Positions 52,122 through 62,174 of a stretch of 64,000 bases of DNA are shown one piece after another. The number at the start of each line of letters is the position of its first letter. Position 1 is the stretch's first letter. A program made the translations under genes and the position numbers. The DNA is from Paracidovorax oryzae ATCC 19882. Lineage in GTDB: Bacteria > Pseudomonadota > Gammaproteobacteria > Burkholderiales > Burkholderiaceae_C. The notes under the pieces were generated by a model. It was not told the origin of the DNA. It worked only from the letters and a program-made list of their open reading frames with translations, and did no database searches. The stretch covers positions 124,001 through 188,000 of the forward strand of contig NZ_JMKU01000002.1 of NCBI RefSeq assembly GCF_000687165.1, given 5' to 3'.

Positions 52122-52670
52122 ATGGAACAGTTTCACGGCACCACCATCCTCAGCGTCCGCCGCCAGGCCGCGGACGGCACCATCCAGGTCGCCATCGGCG
52201 GCGACGGGCAGGTCACGCTCGGCAACATCGTCGTGAAGGGCTCGGCGCGCAAGGTGCGCAAGCTGCACCACGGCAAGGTGCTCGCGGGCTTCGCGGGCGC
52301 CACGGCCGACGCCTTCACCCTCTTCGAGCGATTCGAAGCCAAGCTGGAAAAGCACCAGGGCCACCTGACGCGCGCCGCCATCGAACTCACCAAGGACTGG
52401 CGCACCGACCGTGTGCTGCGCCGCCTGGAGGCCATGCTGGCCGTGGCGGATGCCAGCGCCTCGCTCATCATCACCGGCAACGGCGACGTGCTGGAGCCGG
52501 AGCAGGGCATCGTGGCCATCGGCTCCGGCGGTGCCTACGCGCATTCGGCCGCCAAGGCGCTGCTGAACCACACCGAGCTGTCCGCCGAGGAGATCGTGCG
52601 CAAGTCGCTCGCCATCGCGGGCGAGCTGTGCATCTACACGAACATGCACCACACCGTCGAGACGCTCTGA
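52122..52670 (+). CDS. hslV: ATP-dependent protease subunit HslV
   Basis: A 182-residue proteasome-like peptidase that forms two hexameric rings and works with HslU. The mature enzyme begins at Thr7 ([14 protein letters not shown]), so there is a six-residue propeptide rather than just the initiator Met as in E. coli. [20 protein letters not shown] holds the conserved Lys and Arg of the active site, and [14 protein letters not shown] is the standard later motif. hslU follows 103 bp downstream. Confidence 0.97.
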   Translation: MEQFHGTTILSVRRQAADGTIQVAIGGDGQVTLGNIVVKGSARKVRKLHHGKVLAGFAGATADAFTLFERFEAKLEKHQGHLTRAAIELTKDWRTDRVLRRLEAMLAVADASASLIITGNGDVLEPEQGIVAIGSGGAYAHSAAKALLNHTELSAEEIVRKSLAIAGELCIYTNMHHTVETL

Positions 52671-52773
52671 CGCCCGCGTCGTCCTTCCGCCGCGCGCGGC
52701 GGGCCTGCCCGCGGGCCGCCCGCCGTGTCCCCTCCCTGCCGGTTCCCGGCCCGTTCCGTCCCGAGTGAACACC

Positions 52774-54090
52774 ATGTCTTCCATGACCCCCCAGGAAATC
52801 GTCTCCGAGCTCGACCGCCACATCGTGGGCCAGTCGGGCGCCAAGCGCGCCGTCGCCATCGCGCTGCGCAACCGCTGGCGCCGCCAGCAGGTCGATCCCG
52901 GACTGCGCCAGGAGATCACCCCCAAGAACATCCTCATGATCGGCCCCACCGGCGTGGGCAAGACGGAAATCGCCCGCCGCCTCGCCCGGCTGGCGGATGC
53001 CCCGTTCATCAAGGTGGAGGCCACCAAGTTCACCGAGGTGGGCTACGTCGGCAAGGACGTGGACTCCATCGTGCGCGACCTGGTCGAGGTGGCCGTCAAG
53101 CAGACCCGCGAGGCCGACGTGAAGAAGGTGCGTGCCCGGGCCGAGGACGCCGCCGAGGACCGCATCCTCGACGTGCTCATCCCCACGGCGCGCACCGGGG
53201 AGCAGCCCGCGGACAGCACCGCCCGCCAGGTGTTCCGCAAGAAGCTGCGCGAGGGCCTGCTGGACGACAAGGAGATCGAGATCGACCTGGCCGATGCCCG
53301 GCCCCAGCTCGAGATCATGGGCCCCCAGGGCATGGAGGAAATGGCCGAGCAGCTGCGCGGCATGTTCAGCCAGATGGGCCAGGAGCGCCGCAAGACGCGC
53401 AAGCTGCGGATCGCCGAGGCGCTGAAGCTGCTCACCGACGAGGAGGCGGGCAAGCTGGTCAATGAAGAGGAGGTCAAGACGCGCGCCCTGCAGAACGCCG
53501 AGCAGAACGGCATCGTGTTCATCGACGAGATCGACAAGGTGGCCACGCGCCAGGAGGCCGGCGGCTCCGACGTCTCCCGCCAGGGCGTGCAGCGCGACCT
53601 GCTGCCGCTGGTGGAGGGCACGACGGTGAGCACCAAATACGGCATGGTGAAGACCGACCACATCCTCTTCATCGCCTCCGGCGCCTTCCACCTGGCCAAG
53701 CCGAGCGACCTGATTCCCGAGCTGCAGGGGCGCTTTCCCATCCGTGTCGAACTGGAGTCGCTCTCCGTGGGCGATTTCGAGGCCATCCTCACCCAGACCC
53801 ATGCCTCCCTGGTGAAGCAATACCAGGCGCTGCTGGCCACCGAAGGGGTCACGCTGGAATTCGTTCCGGAGGGCATCACGCGGCTGGCCCATATCGCCTT
53901 CGAGGTGAACGAGCGCACCGAGAACATCGGCGCACGCCGGCTCTCCACCGTGATGGAGCGGCTGCTGGACGAGGTGAGCTTCGACGCCGCGAAGCTGTCG
54001 GGCCAGACCGTGCGCGTCGATGCCGCCTACGTGGACGGACGCCTCGCGAGCCTGAGCCAGAACGAGGATCTTTCGCGCTACATCCTGTAA
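52774..54090 (+). CDS. hslU: HslUV unfoldase ATPase HslU
   Basis: A 438-residue AAA+ ATPase that unfolds substrates and feeds them to Hsl[21 protein letters not shown] is the normal N-terminus; Walker A GPTGVGKT is at 57-64; the I-domain lies at about 110-240; Walker B is VFIDEID near 249-255; and sensor 2 [13 protein letters not shown] is present. The C-terminal NEDLSRYIL tail docks into HslV. The ATG at 52774 was chosen; GTG 52765 and ATG 52783 are also open. There is no strong Shine-Dalgarno. A good terminator follows. Confidence 0.97.
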   Translation: MSSMTPQEIVSELDRHIVGQSGAKRAVAIALRNRWRRQQVDPGLRQEITPKNILMIGPTGVGKTEIARRLARLADAPFIKVEATKFTEVGYVGKDVDSIVRDLVEVAVKQTREADVKKVRARAEDAAEDRILDVLIPTARTGEQPADSTARQVFRKKLREGLLDDKEIEIDLADARPQLEIMGPQGMEEMAEQLRGMFSQMGQERRKTRKLRIAEALKLLTDEEAGKLVNEEEVKTRALQNAEQNGIVFIDEIDKVATRQEAGGSDVSRQGVQRDLLPLVEGTTVSTKYGMVKTDHILFIASGAFHLAKPSDLIPELQGRFPIRVELESLSVGDFEAILTQTHASLVKQYQALLATEGVTLEFVPEGITRLAHIAFEVNERTENIGARRLSTVMERLLDEVSFDAAKLSGQTVRVDAAYVDGRLASLSQNEDLSRYIL

Positions 54091-54147
54091 GAAGCGATCT
54101 TTTCCTACAGACTTGTAGATTTTTCTGCAGGTCTTTCCTGAAATCGC

Positions 54148-54184
54148 ACCGCCGCCCGGGCGCCAGCCGCCGGGCGGCGGTTTT
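54148..54184 (+). terminator. Rho-independent terminator after hslU
   Basis: Perfect 12-bp stem: ACCGCCGCCCGG at 54148-54159 and CCGGGCGGCGGT at 54170-54181, with a 10-nt loop and TTTT at 54181-54184. It separates hslVU from the mra operon. Confidence 0.9.
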
Positions 54185-54405
54185 GCTTGGGCCGCGGCGT
54201 GGACCGGGCGGCCGGGCAGGGCGCCGGAGTCCTGTTCCCATTCCACGTTGGCGCCAGACCCTAAGGTATCACTTCCACAGCACATGCTAAGTGCTTATCC
54301 GGGAAGGGAATTCACCCCCGATATACGTTTGCAATCAGCGCTAAGTCGTTGATTTCATTGCAAAACTTTGTTGCACCCGATCGTGCGACCGGGCCTTTTC
54401 CTGCT

Positions 54406-54445
54406 ACAGTGCAAAAAAGTGCAATTAAGTGGTGAAAAGTGCCCT
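54406..54445 (+). promoter_or_regulatory. MraZ operator: four AGTG repeats at 10-bp spacing
   Basis: AGTG occurs at 54408, 54418, 54428 and 54438, exactly one helical turn apart, each preceded by A or C-A/T-A context (AAAGTGCAAT, TAAGTGGTGA, AAAGTGCCCT). MraZ proteins bind direct repeats with this period upstream of their own gene (TGGG-type in E. coli, AAAGTG-type in mycoplasmas). The array overlaps a possible -10 and starts 92 bp before the mraZ GTG, fitting autorepression of the division operon. Confidence 0.75.
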
Positions 54446-54497
54446 CCAACCCCGTTCTCGGCGGGAAGTGGCGGCGACAACCTGTCGGGGTCTAACG

Positions 54498-54926
54498 GTG
54501 TTTCAAGGGGCGTCATCGCTGAGTCTGGATGCGAAGGGTAGGCTTTCCGTGCCCACCCGGCATCGTGACGTCCTGAGCGCGACGGCCGGCGGACAGCTCA
54601 CCATCACCAAGCACCCGCACGGCTGCCTCATGGTCTTCCCCCGTCCCGAATGGGAAAAATTCCGCGAGCGCATCGCCGAGCTGCCGATGTCCGCCCAATG
54701 GTGGAAGCGCATCTTCCTGGGCAATGCCCAGGACGTGGAGATGGACGGCACGGGCCGCGTGCTCGTGGCACCCGAGCTGCGGCAGGCCGCGGGCATCACC
54801 AAGGACACCATGCTTCTGGGCATGGGCCACCACTTCGAGCTCTGGGACAAGGCCACCTACGAGGCCCAGGAAGCCCAGGCCATGCAGGGCGAGATGCCCG
54901 AGGCCTTCAAGGACTTTTCTTTCTGA
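54498..54926 (+). CDS. mraZ: Transcriptional regulator MraZ
   Basis: A 142-residue AbrB-like DNA-binding protein, first gene of the dcw cluster, which represses its own operon. It has two SpoVT/AbrB-like halves: [20 protein letters not shown] and, later, [23 protein letters not shown] at 54498 gives the standard [11 protein letters not shown] start; the frame is open further upstream from 54429, but no relative begins there. rsmH starts 5 bp after the stop. Confidence 0.95.
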   Translation: MFQGASSLSLDAKGRLSVPTRHRDVLSATAGGQLTITKHPHGCLMVFPRPEWEKFRERIAELPMSAQWWKRIFLGNAQDVEMDGTGRVLVAPELRQAAGITKDTMLLGMGHHFELWDKATYEAQEAQAMQGEMPEAFKDFSF

Positions 54927-54931
54927 AGGCC

Positions 54932-55867
54932 ATGGCGGACACCACGACACTGCTGCACACCACCGTCCTGCTGGACGAGGCGGTCGATGCCCTGCTGGGG
55001 GGCGCCGGCCCCTCGCCCGCCGGCGTCTGGATCGACGCGACCTTCGGCCGGGGAGGGCATTCGCGCAGGATATTGGAGAGGCTGGGGCCGCAGGGCCGCC
55101 TCGTGGCTTTCGACAAAGACCCCGAGGCGATCCAGGAAGCAGCGCGCATCACCGATGCGCGCTTTTCCATTCGGCACGAGGGTTTTCGCCACCTGGCCGA
55201 GCTGCCCGAGCGCAGCGCGGCCGGCATCCTCATGGATCTCGGCGTGAGTTCGCCGCAGATCGACAGCCCCGGGCGCGGCTTCAGTTTCCGGTTCGACGGC
55301 CCCCTGGACATGCGCATGGACACCACGCGCGGGGAGAGCGTGGCCGACTGGCTGGCGACGGCCGACGTGGGGCAGATTGCGGAGGTGATTCGTGAATACG
55401 GTGAAGAACGGTTTGCTGGCCCCATTGCAAAGGCGATTGTTGCTCGGCGCGCGGAGCGCGGCCCGCTGCGCACCACTTCCGAGCTGGCCCAACTCGTGGC
55501 TGGCGCGGTCAAGACCCGCGAAGCCGGCCAGAACCCCGCGACCCGGACCTTTCAGGCTCTTCGGATTTTCATCAACGCAGAACTTGAGGAGCTGCAGGCC
55601 GCGCTAGAGGCCAGCCTGCGGGTGCTCGCGCCGGGCGGCCGGCTCGCGGTCATCAGCTTTCACTCGCTCGAAGACCGCATCGTCAAGCAGTTCATCGCGC
55701 AGCACTCCAAGGAGGTGTACGACCGCCGTGCGCCGTTCGCCGCCCCGCAGCCGATGCGGCTGAAGGCGCTGGAGCGCATCAAGCCGGGCGCCTCCGAGGT
55801 GGATGCCAATCCGCGCGCGCGCAGCGCCGTGATGCGCGTGGCCGAGCGCACGGAGGTGCCAGCATGA
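54932..55867 (+). CDS. rsmH: 16S rRNA (cytosine(1402)-N4)-methyltransferase RsmH
   Basis: A 311-residue methyltransferase that modifies C1402 of 16S r[17 protein letters not shown] is the normal N-terminus, [16 protein letters not shown] the SAM loop, [20 protein letters not shown] the central motif and [16 protein letters not shown] the C-terminal motif. GAAGG at the mraZ stop provides the ribosome site. It overlaps ftsL by 4 nt. Confidence 0.97.
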   Translation: MADTTTLLHTTVLLDEAVDALLGGAGPSPAGVWIDATFGRGGHSRRILERLGPQGRLVAFDKDPEAIQEAARITDARFSIRHEGFRHLAELPERSAAGILMDLGVSSPQIDSPGRGFSFRFDGPLDMRMDTTRGESVADWLATADVGQIAEVIREYGEERFAGPIAKAIVARRAERGPLRTTSELAQLVAGAVKTREAGQNPATRTFQALRIFINAELEELQAALEASLRVLAPGGRLAVISFHSLEDRIVKQFIAQHSKEVYDRRAPFAAPQPMRLKALERIKPGASEVDANPRARSAVMRVAERTEVPA

Positions 55868-56199
55868 CGCGCCTGAGCCTCGTGCTGCTGCTGGGCGTGC
55901 TGGCCAGCGCGCTCTACCTCGTGCGCACGCAGTACGAGTCGCGCCTGCTGTTCACCGAACTGGACCGCGCCATCGGCGAGTCCCGCCGCCTGGAGACGGA
56001 GCACCAGCGGCTGCAGGTCGAAAAGCGCGCCCAGGCCACCCCGCTGCGGGTGGAGAAGCTCGCGCGCGACCGGCTGCAGATGCGCACGGCCACGCCTGCG
56101 ATCACCCAGTACGTGACGGACGACGGCACGCCCGTGCCGACCCCCACCGCACCGGCAGCGGGTGCCTCTGCGGCCACGCCCGCGGGAGCGCGCCGATGA
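55864..56199 (+). CDS. ftsL: Cell division protein FtsL
   Basis: A 111-residue bitopic division protein. One membrane helix at about 3-20 ([18 protein letters not shown]) and a periplasmic coiled coil at about 25-70 ([20 protein letters not shown]), which pairs with FtsB and recruits FtsWI. The Ala/Pro/Thr-rich tail after residue 85 is outside the family core. It overlaps rsmH and ftsI by 4 nt each. Confidence 0.93.
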   Translation: MTRLSLVLLLGVLASALYLVRTQYESRLLFTELDRAIGESRRLETEHQRLQVEKRAQATPLRVEKLARDRLQMRTATPAITQYVTDDGTPVPTPTAPAAGASAATPAGARR

Positions 56200-57941
56200 G
56201 CCGCAGCGTCCTCTACACCTCCAGCCCGCTGCTCGCGAGCAAGACGCCCGTCTGGCGCAGCAAGTTCATCGTCGCCATGGTGGCGCTGGGCTTCCTGGCG
56301 CTGGCCGGGCGCGCGGCGTACGTGCAGGTGTTCGGCAACGACTTCTTCCAGCGCCAGGGCGAGGTGCGCTTCGCGCGCACGCTGGAGCTGCCCGCCAACC
56401 GCGGCCGCATCCTGGACCGCAACGGGCTCATCCTCGCCTCCAGCGTGCCCGCCGCCAGCATCTGGGCCATTCCGGAAGACGTGGAACAGGACAAGCCCGA
56501 GGTGCAGGCCAAGCTGCCCCAGTTGGCCAAGCTGCTGGAGATGCCGCTGCCGGCCCTGAAGGCGAAGCTGGCCGACGAGGACAAGACCTTCGTCTGGATC
56601 AAGCGCCAACTCGACTGGGAGGTGGGCCAGAAGATCGCCGCGCTCGACATCAAGGGCATCTACCAGCGCAAGGAATACAAGCGCCAGTACCCCGAGGGCG
56701 AATCGGCCGCGCACGTGGTGGGCTTCACCAACGTGGAAGACCACGGCCAGGAGGGCGTGGAACTCGCGTTCGACAAGGACCTGGCCGGCAAGGCCGGGTC
56801 GCGGCGCGTCATCAAGGACCGCATGGGCCGCGTCGTGGAAGGCGTGGGCGCCGAGGTGCCCCCCGTGGACGGCAAGGACATGCAGCTGTCGATCGACAGC
56901 AAGGTGCAGTTCTTCGCGTACCAGAAGCTGCGCGACCAAGTGGCGCTGCACAAGGCCAAGGCCGGCAGCGTGGTGGTGATTGACGCCCACACGGGCGAGC
57001 TGCTGGCGCTCGCCAACTACCCGAGCTACGTGCCCGACAAGCGCCAGAACCTCACCGGCGAGCAACTGCGCAACCGCGCCATCACCGACGTGTTCGAACC
57101 CGGCTCCACGATGAAGCCGTTCACCATCGGCCTGGCGCTGGAGACCGGCCGCGTGCGGCCCGAGACCATCGTCGACACCAATCCCGGGCGCGTCACGATC
57201 ACGGGCTCCACCATCTCCGACACCCACAACTACGGGGTGCTCACGGTGGAAGGCGTGATCCAGAAGTCCAGCAACGTGGGCACGACCAAGATCGCCATGC
57301 AGATGCCGGCCAAGGAGATGTGGGAAACCTTCTCCGCCGCGGGATTCGGCCAGAAGCCGCAGATCCACTTCCCCGGCGTGGTGAGCGGCCGGCTGCGCCC
57401 CTACAAGACCTGGCGCCCGGTGGAGCAGGCCACCATGGCCTACGGCTACGGCCTCTCGGCCAGCCTGCTGCAGATGGCGCGCTCCTACACGGTGTTCGCC
57501 AACGGCGGCAAGATCATTCCCGCCACCATGCTCAAGACGAGCGAGCCCGCCGTGGGCGTGCCGGTGTTCTCCGAGCGCACCGCCTCGCAGATCCGCAAGA
57601 TGCTGCAGATGGCCGCCGGCCCCGGGGGCACGGGCCAGCAGGCGCAGACCGTGGGCTACTCGGTGGGCGGCAAGTCCGGCACGGCGCGCAAGCAGGTCGG
57701 CAAGAGCTATGCCTCTGGCAAGTACCGCGCCTGGTTCACCGGCATGGCGCCCATCGAGAAGCCGCGCATCATCGTCGCCGTGATGATCGACGAGCCCAGC
57801 GCCGGTTCGTTCTACGGCGGCGCCGTGGCCGCGCCGGTGTTCAGCGAAGTCGTGCAGCAGACGCTGCGCATGATGGGCGTGGCGCCGGACATGGCCGTCA
57901 AGCCCCGGATCGTCTCCAACGGCGTGGAGGAGTCGCTATGA
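56196..57941 (+). CDS. ftsI: Penicillin-binding protein 3 (septal transpeptidase)
   Basis: A 581-residue class B PBP that cross-links septal peptidoglycan. One TM helix at about 25-45 (IVAMVALGFLALAGRAAYVQ), a pedestal domain, then the transpeptidase with the three active-site motifs: S304-T-M-K307 (GSTMKPF), S358-S-N360 (KSSNVGTTK) and K493-S-G-T (GGKSGTARK). ELPANRGRILDRNGLILASS is the conserved N-terminal PBP motif. It overlaps ftsL and murE by 4 nt each. Confidence 0.97.
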   Translation: MSRSVLYTSSPLLASKTPVWRSKFIVAMVALGFLALAGRAAYVQVFGNDFFQRQGEVRFARTLELPANRGRILDRNGLILASSVPAASIWAIPEDVEQDKPEVQAKLPQLAKLLEMPLPALKAKLADEDKTFVWIKRQLDWEVGQKIAALDIKGIYQRKEYKRQYPEGESAAHVVGFTNVEDHGQEGVELAFDKDLAGKAGSRRVIKDRMGRVVEGVGAEVPPVDGKDMQLSIDSKVQFFAYQKLRDQVALHKAKAGSVVVIDAHTGELLALANYPSYVPDKRQNLTGEQLRNRAITDVFEPGSTMKPFTIGLALETGRVRPETIVDTNPGRVTITGSTISDTHNYGVLTVEGVIQKSSNVGTTKIAMQMPAKEMWETFSAAGFGQKPQIHFPGVVSGRLRPYKTWRPVEQATMAYGYGLSASLLQMARSYTVFANGGKIIPATMLKTSEPAVGVPVFSERTASQIRKMLQMAAGPGGTGQQAQTVGYSVGGKSGTARKQVGKSYASGKYRAWFTGMAPIEKPRIIVAVMIDEPSAGSFYGGAVAAPVFSEVVQQTLRMMGVAPDMAVKPRIVSNGVEESL

Positions 57942-59497
57942 CCGAGCCCCAGTCCCCATCCGGGCACCCCACGCCCCCGCTGCTCGGCTCCGTGCCGGAG
58001 GCGCTGGAGTGGCTGCGCGCCCATGCCCCGCATGGCGCGCTGCGCACGGACAGCCGCCAGGTCGAGCCCGGCGACATCTTCATCGCCTGGCCCGGCGCGG
58101 CCACCGACGGCCGCATGCACGTGGGCGAGGCGCTCGCGCGCGGCGCGGCCGCCTGCCTGGTGGAGCGCGAAGGCGTGGAGGCCTTCCGCTTCGGCGCCGA
58201 AGGCGTGGCGGCGCTGCGCGACCTCAAGGCCGCCACCGGCCTGCTGGCCGCCGACTGGTTCGGCATGCCCACGCAGCGCCTGGACGTGGTGGCGGTGACC
58301 GGCACCAACGGCAAGACCAGCACCACCTGGTGGCTCGCCGATGCGCTGAACCAGCTGGCAGGCAGCGGCCTGGCCACCCATGGCGGCTGCGGCCTGATCG
58401 GTACCCTGGGCGTGGGCGTGCCGCCTTCGCTGGAGGGCACGGGCCTGACCACGCCCGATCCCGTGCGGCTGCAGCAGGCCTTTGCCGGCTTCGTCGCCAA
58501 CGGGCTGGGCGCGTGCGCCATCGAGGCCTCGTCCATCGGGCTCGCGGAGCACCGCCTCGCGGGCATGCGCCTGCGCGTGGCCGTCTTCACCAATTTCACG
58601 CAGGACCACCTGGACTACCACGCGGGCATGGCGGCCTACTGGCAGGCCAAGAGCGCGCTCTTCGACTGGCCCGGACTGCAGGCGGCGGTCGTGAACATCG
58701 ACGATCCGCGTGGCGGTGAACTGGCGGACACGCTCGCGCAGCGCCCCGTCGATCTCTGGACCACCTCGATCACCGGCCCGGCCCGGTTGCAGGCCCGCGA
58801 CATCACGTGGGGCGAGGGCGGCCTGCGCTTCACGGTGGCCGAAGGGGTGCAGGCCCACGTGCTGCAGACGCGCGTGATCGGCCACTACAACATCCACAAC
58901 CTGCTCGCCGTGGTCGCCAGCCTGCGCGCGCTGGGCATCCCACTGGAGCACGCCCTCTGGGCCTGCGCGCAGCTCGCGCCCGTGCCGGGCCGCATGGAAC
59001 TCATCCACGAGCCGGACCAGCCCCTGGTGGCCGTGGACTACGCCCACACGCCCGATGCGCTCGAGCAGGCCCTGCAGGCGCTGCGCCCCGTGGCAGAGCA
59101 GCGCGGCGGACGCCTGTGGTGCGTTTTCGGCTGCGGCGGCAACCGCGACCGGGCCAAGCGGCCGCTCATGGGCCGCATCGCGCAGCAGCGCGCCGACGCT
59201 GTGATCGTGACCAGCGACAACCCGCGCAACGAGGCGCCCGGTGCCATCCTGCACGAGATCCTGCTGGGCACGGTGGCCGGCACCACGGTGCAGGCCGAGC
59301 CCGAGCGCGATGCCGCCATCGCGCGTGCCATCGCCGCAGCGGATGGGGGCGACGTGGTGCTCATCGCCGGCAAGGGCCACGAGGACTACCAGGAGGCCGC
59401 GGGCGTGCGCCGGCCCTTCTCGGATGCCGCCCATGCGCGTGCCGCGCTGGCGCAGCGCGGGTCTGCGGCCCGCGGGGATGCGGGGGGCGCGGCATGA
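57938..59497 (+). CDS. murE: UDP-MurNAc-tripeptide synthetase MurE (meso-DAP adding)
   Basis: A 519-residue Mur ligase that adds meso-diaminopimelate to UDP-MurNAc-L-Ala-D-Glu. DSRQVEPGDIFIAWPG in the N-domain binds the UMP part; the ATP loop is VTGTNGKTSTTWW; GRMELIHEPDQPLVAVDYAH and FGCGGNRDRAKRPLMG follow. The specificity motif is DNPRNE (TSDNPRNEAPG), typical of meso-DAP enzymes and consistent with DapF here. It overlaps ftsI and murF by 4 nt each. Confidence 0.97.
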   Translation: MTEPQSPSGHPTPPLLGSVPEALEWLRAHAPHGALRTDSRQVEPGDIFIAWPGAATDGRMHVGEALARGAAACLVEREGVEAFRFGAEGVAALRDLKAATGLLAADWFGMPTQRLDVVAVTGTNGKTSTTWWLADALNQLAGSGLATHGGCGLIGTLGVGVPPSLEGTGLTTPDPVRLQQAFAGFVANGLGACAIEASSIGLAEHRLAGMRLRVAVFTNFTQDHLDYHAGMAAYWQAKSALFDWPGLQAAVVNIDDPRGGELADTLAQRPVDLWTTSITGPARLQARDITWGEGGLRFTVAEGVQAHVLQTRVIGHYNIHNLLAVVASLRALGIPLEHALWACAQLAPVPGRMELIHEPDQPLVAVDYAHTPDALEQALQALRPVAEQRGGRLWCVFGCGGNRDRAKRPLMGRIAQQRADAVIVTSDNPRNEAPGAILHEILLGTVAGTTVQAEPERDAAIARAIAAADGGDVVLIAGKGHEDYQEAAGVRRPFSDAAHARAALAQRGSAARGDAGGAA

Positions 59498-61005
59498 GCG
59501 GCACACCCATGCTCACGCTGCAGCAGGCGCACGCGCTCGTGCAGGCCCGCATTCCGCAGGCGCGCCTCGTGGGCGGGCCGGATGCGCTGCAGCTGCCGCT
59601 CGGCCGCGTGCACACCGACACGCGCACGCTGCAGGCGGGCGACCTGTTCGTGGCGCTGCGGGGCGAGCGTTTCGACGCCAATGAATTCCTCGCGCAGGCG
59701 CGTGCAGGCGGCGCGGCGGCGGCCCTGGCCCACCCGGGCCGGCTGGAGGCCGCGGGCCTGCCCGGCATCGAGGTGCCCGACACCCTGGCTGCCCTGGGCG
59801 CGCTGGCCGCCGGCTGGCGCGCAGGCCTCGACCTGCCCCTGATCGGCGTCACGGGCAGCAACGGCAAGACCACCGTCACGCAGATGACCGCGGCGGTGCT
59901 GCGCGCCTGGAAGGGCGATGCCGCATTTGCAACGCAAGGCAACTTCAACAACGACATCGGCGTGCCGCTCATGCTGCTGCGCCTGCGCGCCGTGCACGAG
60001 GCCGCGGTGATCGAGCTCGGCATGAACCATCCGGGCGAGATCGCGGTGCTGGCCGGCATCGCGCAGCCCACGGTCGCGCTGGTCAACAACGCCCAGCGCG
60101 AGCATCTCGAATTCATGCACACGGTGCAGGCAGTGGCAGAGGAGAACGGCTCGGTGATCTCCGCGCTGCCAGCCGGCGGCGTGGCGGTGTTCCCGGCGGA
60201 CGATGCCTATGCGCCGCTCTGGCGCGGCCTGGCCGGCGCGCGCCGCTGCCTCGCGTTCGGCATGGAGCCCGGCTCCGCCGCGGACGTGCGCTGCACCCGG
60301 GCGCACTGGGAGGCCGGCGCCTGGAACGTACACATCGACACGCCCCTGGGCGGATTCGATGGCACCGTGCGCATCGCAGGGCGCCACAACGTGGCCAACG
60401 CACTGGCCGCCACGGCCTGCGCGCTGGCTGCCGGGGTTCCGCTCGACGCCATCGCGCGCGGCCTCTCGGCCTTCGAGCCGGTGAAGGGCCGCTCGCGCGC
60501 CTTCACGGCCGCGGTGCCGCAGCCGGGCGGCGGCTCCCGCCGGATCACGGCCGTGGACGACACCTACAACGCCAACCCCGACTCCATGCACGCGGCCATC
60601 GACGTGCTGGGCGAACTGCCCGGCCCGCGGCTGCTGGTGATGGGCGACATGGGCGAGGTGGGCGACCAGGGCCCGCAGTTCCACGCGGAGGCGGGATCGC
60701 ATGCGCGCGACCGCGGCATCGAGCGGCTGTTCGCGCTGGGAGCGCTCGGCATTCACGCCGTGCAGGCCTTCGGGCCGCAGGCACGGCATTTCGACGACAT
60801 GGCATCGCTGCTCGCGGCGGTGCGGGAAGCCGTGCCCTCTGCGGGCAGCGTGCTGGTGAAGGGATCGCGGTTCATGAAGATGGAACAGGTGGTGCAGGCG
60901 CTGGAGGCGCCGGATGCGGAGTCGCAGATCCACCCCGGAGGCAGCGGCCGTGGTGCTGCAGTGGGCGCACGCGCCGCCGCGCAAGGGGGGGCCGCATGCT
61001 CCTGA
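59494..61005 (+). CDS. murF: UDP-MurNAc-pentapeptide synthetase MurF
   Basis: A 503-residue Mur ligase that adds D-Ala-D-Ala to the UDP-MurNAc-tripeptide. [20 protein letters not shown] in the N-domain, ATP loop [35 protein letters not shown] and [12 protein letters not shown] are family hallmarks. The last 35 residues (from about 470) form a Gly/Ala-rich tail that runs 10 nt into mraY and is not part of the fold. Confidence 0.96.
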   Translation: MSGTPMLTLQQAHALVQARIPQARLVGGPDALQLPLGRVHTDTRTLQAGDLFVALRGERFDANEFLAQARAGGAAAALAHPGRLEAAGLPGIEVPDTLAALGALAAGWRAGLDLPLIGVTGSNGKTTVTQMTAAVLRAWKGDAAFATQGNFNNDIGVPLMLLRLRAVHEAAVIELGMNHPGEIAVLAGIAQPTVALVNNAQREHLEFMHTVQAVAEENGSVISALPAGGVAVFPADDAYAPLWRGLAGARRCLAFGMEPGSAADVRCTRAHWEAGAWNVHIDTPLGGFDGTVRIAGRHNVANALAATACALAAGVPLDAIARGLSAFEPVKGRSRAFTAAVPQPGGGSRRITAVDDTYNANPDSMHAAIDVLGELPGPRLLVMGDMGEVGDQGPQFHAEAGSHARDRGIERLFALGALGIHAVQAFGPQARHFDDMASLLAAVREAVPSAGSVLVKGSRFMKMEQVVQALEAPDAESQIHPGGSGRGAAVGARAAAQGGAACS

Positions 61006-62174
61006 TGCTGTCCCAGTGGCTGCAGGGCCTGTCGCCCGAATTCGGCTTCTTCCGCGTCTTCCAATACCTCACCTTCCGTGCGGTGATGGCGGCCATGACG
61101 GCGCTGCTCATCGGGCTCCTGGCGGGCCCGAAGGTGATCCGCATGCTCACCGCGCTCAAGATCGGCCAGCCGATCCGCGGCTACGCGATGGAGTCGCACC
61201 TGTCCAAGAGCGGCACGCCCACCATGGGCGGCGTGCTCATCCTGGGGGCCATCGCCATCTCCACGCTGCTGTGGTTCGACCTGTCCAACCGCTTCGTCTG
61301 GGTGGTGCTGGCCGTCACCCTGGGCTTCGGCGCCATCGGCTGGGTGGACGACTGGCGCAAGGTCGTGCGCAAGGACCCGGAAGGCATGCGCTCGCGCGAG
61401 AAGTACTTCTGGCAGTCCGTCATCGGCATCGTGGCCGCGCTCTACCTGGTGTTCTGCATTTCCGAGAACTCGAACGCGCGCGTGTTCGAGCTCTTCATCA
61501 CCTGGATCCAGTCCGGCTTCTCGATGGACCTGCCGCCCCAGGCGGGCCTGCTCGTGCCGTTCTTCAAGGAAGTGAGCTACCCGCTGGGCGTGCTGGGCTT
61601 CGTGATCCTGACCTACCTCGTCATCGTGGGCTCCAGCAACGCGGTCAACCTGACAGACGGGCTGGACGGCCTGGCCATCATGCCGGTGGTCATGGTGGGC
61701 GCCTCCCTGGGGGTGTTCGCGTATGTCACGGGCAGCGCGGTGTATTCCAAGTACCTGCTCTTCCCCAACATCGCCGGTGCGGGAGAGCTGCTGATCTTCT
61801 GCTCGGCCATGGCCGGCGCGGGGCTGGCCTTCCTGTGGTTCAACACCCACCCGGCACAGGTCTTCATGGGCGACGTGGGCGCACTCGCGCTGGGCGGCGC
61901 CCTGGGCACCATCGCCGTGATCGTGCGCCAGGAAATCGTGCTGGCCATCATGGGCGGCATCTTCGTGGTCGAGGCCCTCTCGGTGATGCTGCAGGTCACG
62001 TGGTTCAAGTACACCAAGCGCCGCTACGGCGAGGGCCGGCGCCTGCTCAAGATGGCGCCGCTGCACCACCACTTCGAGAAGAGCGGCTGGAAGGAGACGC
62101 AGGTCGTCGTGCGTTTCTGGATCATCACCATGCTGCTGTGCCTGATCGGCCTCACCACGCTCAAGCTGCGATGA
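60996..62174 (+). CDS. mraY: Phospho-MurNAc-pentapeptide transferase MraY
   Basis: A 392-residue integral membrane enzyme that makes lipid I from UDP-MurNAc-pentapeptide and undecaprenyl phosphate. Ten hydrophobic segments are expected. [26 protein letters not shown] (active-site Asp pair), [15 protein letters not shown] and [13 protein letters not shown] are the invariant motifs. There is a periplasmic insert near 150-175 ([20 protein letters not shown]). It starts 10 nt inside murF and overlaps murD by 4 nt. Confidence 0.97.
   Translation: MLLMLSQWLQGLSPEFGFFRVFQYLTFRAVMAAMTALLIGLLAGPKVIRMLTALKIGQPIRGYAMESHLSKSGTPTMGGVLILGAIAISTLLWFDLSNRFVWVVLAVTLGFGAIGWVDDWRKVVRKDPEGMRSREKYFWQSVIGIVAALYLVFCISENSNARVFELFITWIQSGFSMDLPPQAGLLVPFFKEVSYPLGVLGFVILTYLVIVGSSNAVNLTDGLDGLAIMPVVMVGASLGVFAYVTGSAVYSKYLLFPNIAGAGELLIFCSAMAGAGLAFLWFNTHPAQVFMGDVGALALGGALGTIAVIVRQEIVLAIMGGIFVVEALSVMLQVTWFKYTKRRYGEGRRLLKMAPLHHHFEKSGWKETQVVVRFWIITMLLCLIGLTTLKLR

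Larger units (their letters stand above)
54091..54497 (+). promoter_or_regulatory. hslU-mraZ intergenic region (mra operon control region)
   Basis: 407 bp. It contains the hslU terminator (54148-54184), then about 200 bp of lower G+C, and the AGTG repeat array (54406-54445). CTAAG occurs at about 54261, 54286 and 54341, the last two within similar GCTAAGT-n-TT strings of unknown meaning. TACAGT at 54405-54410 is a possible -10 for the mra operon, but no -35 with proper spacing was found. No ORF is recognised. Confidence 0.5.
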
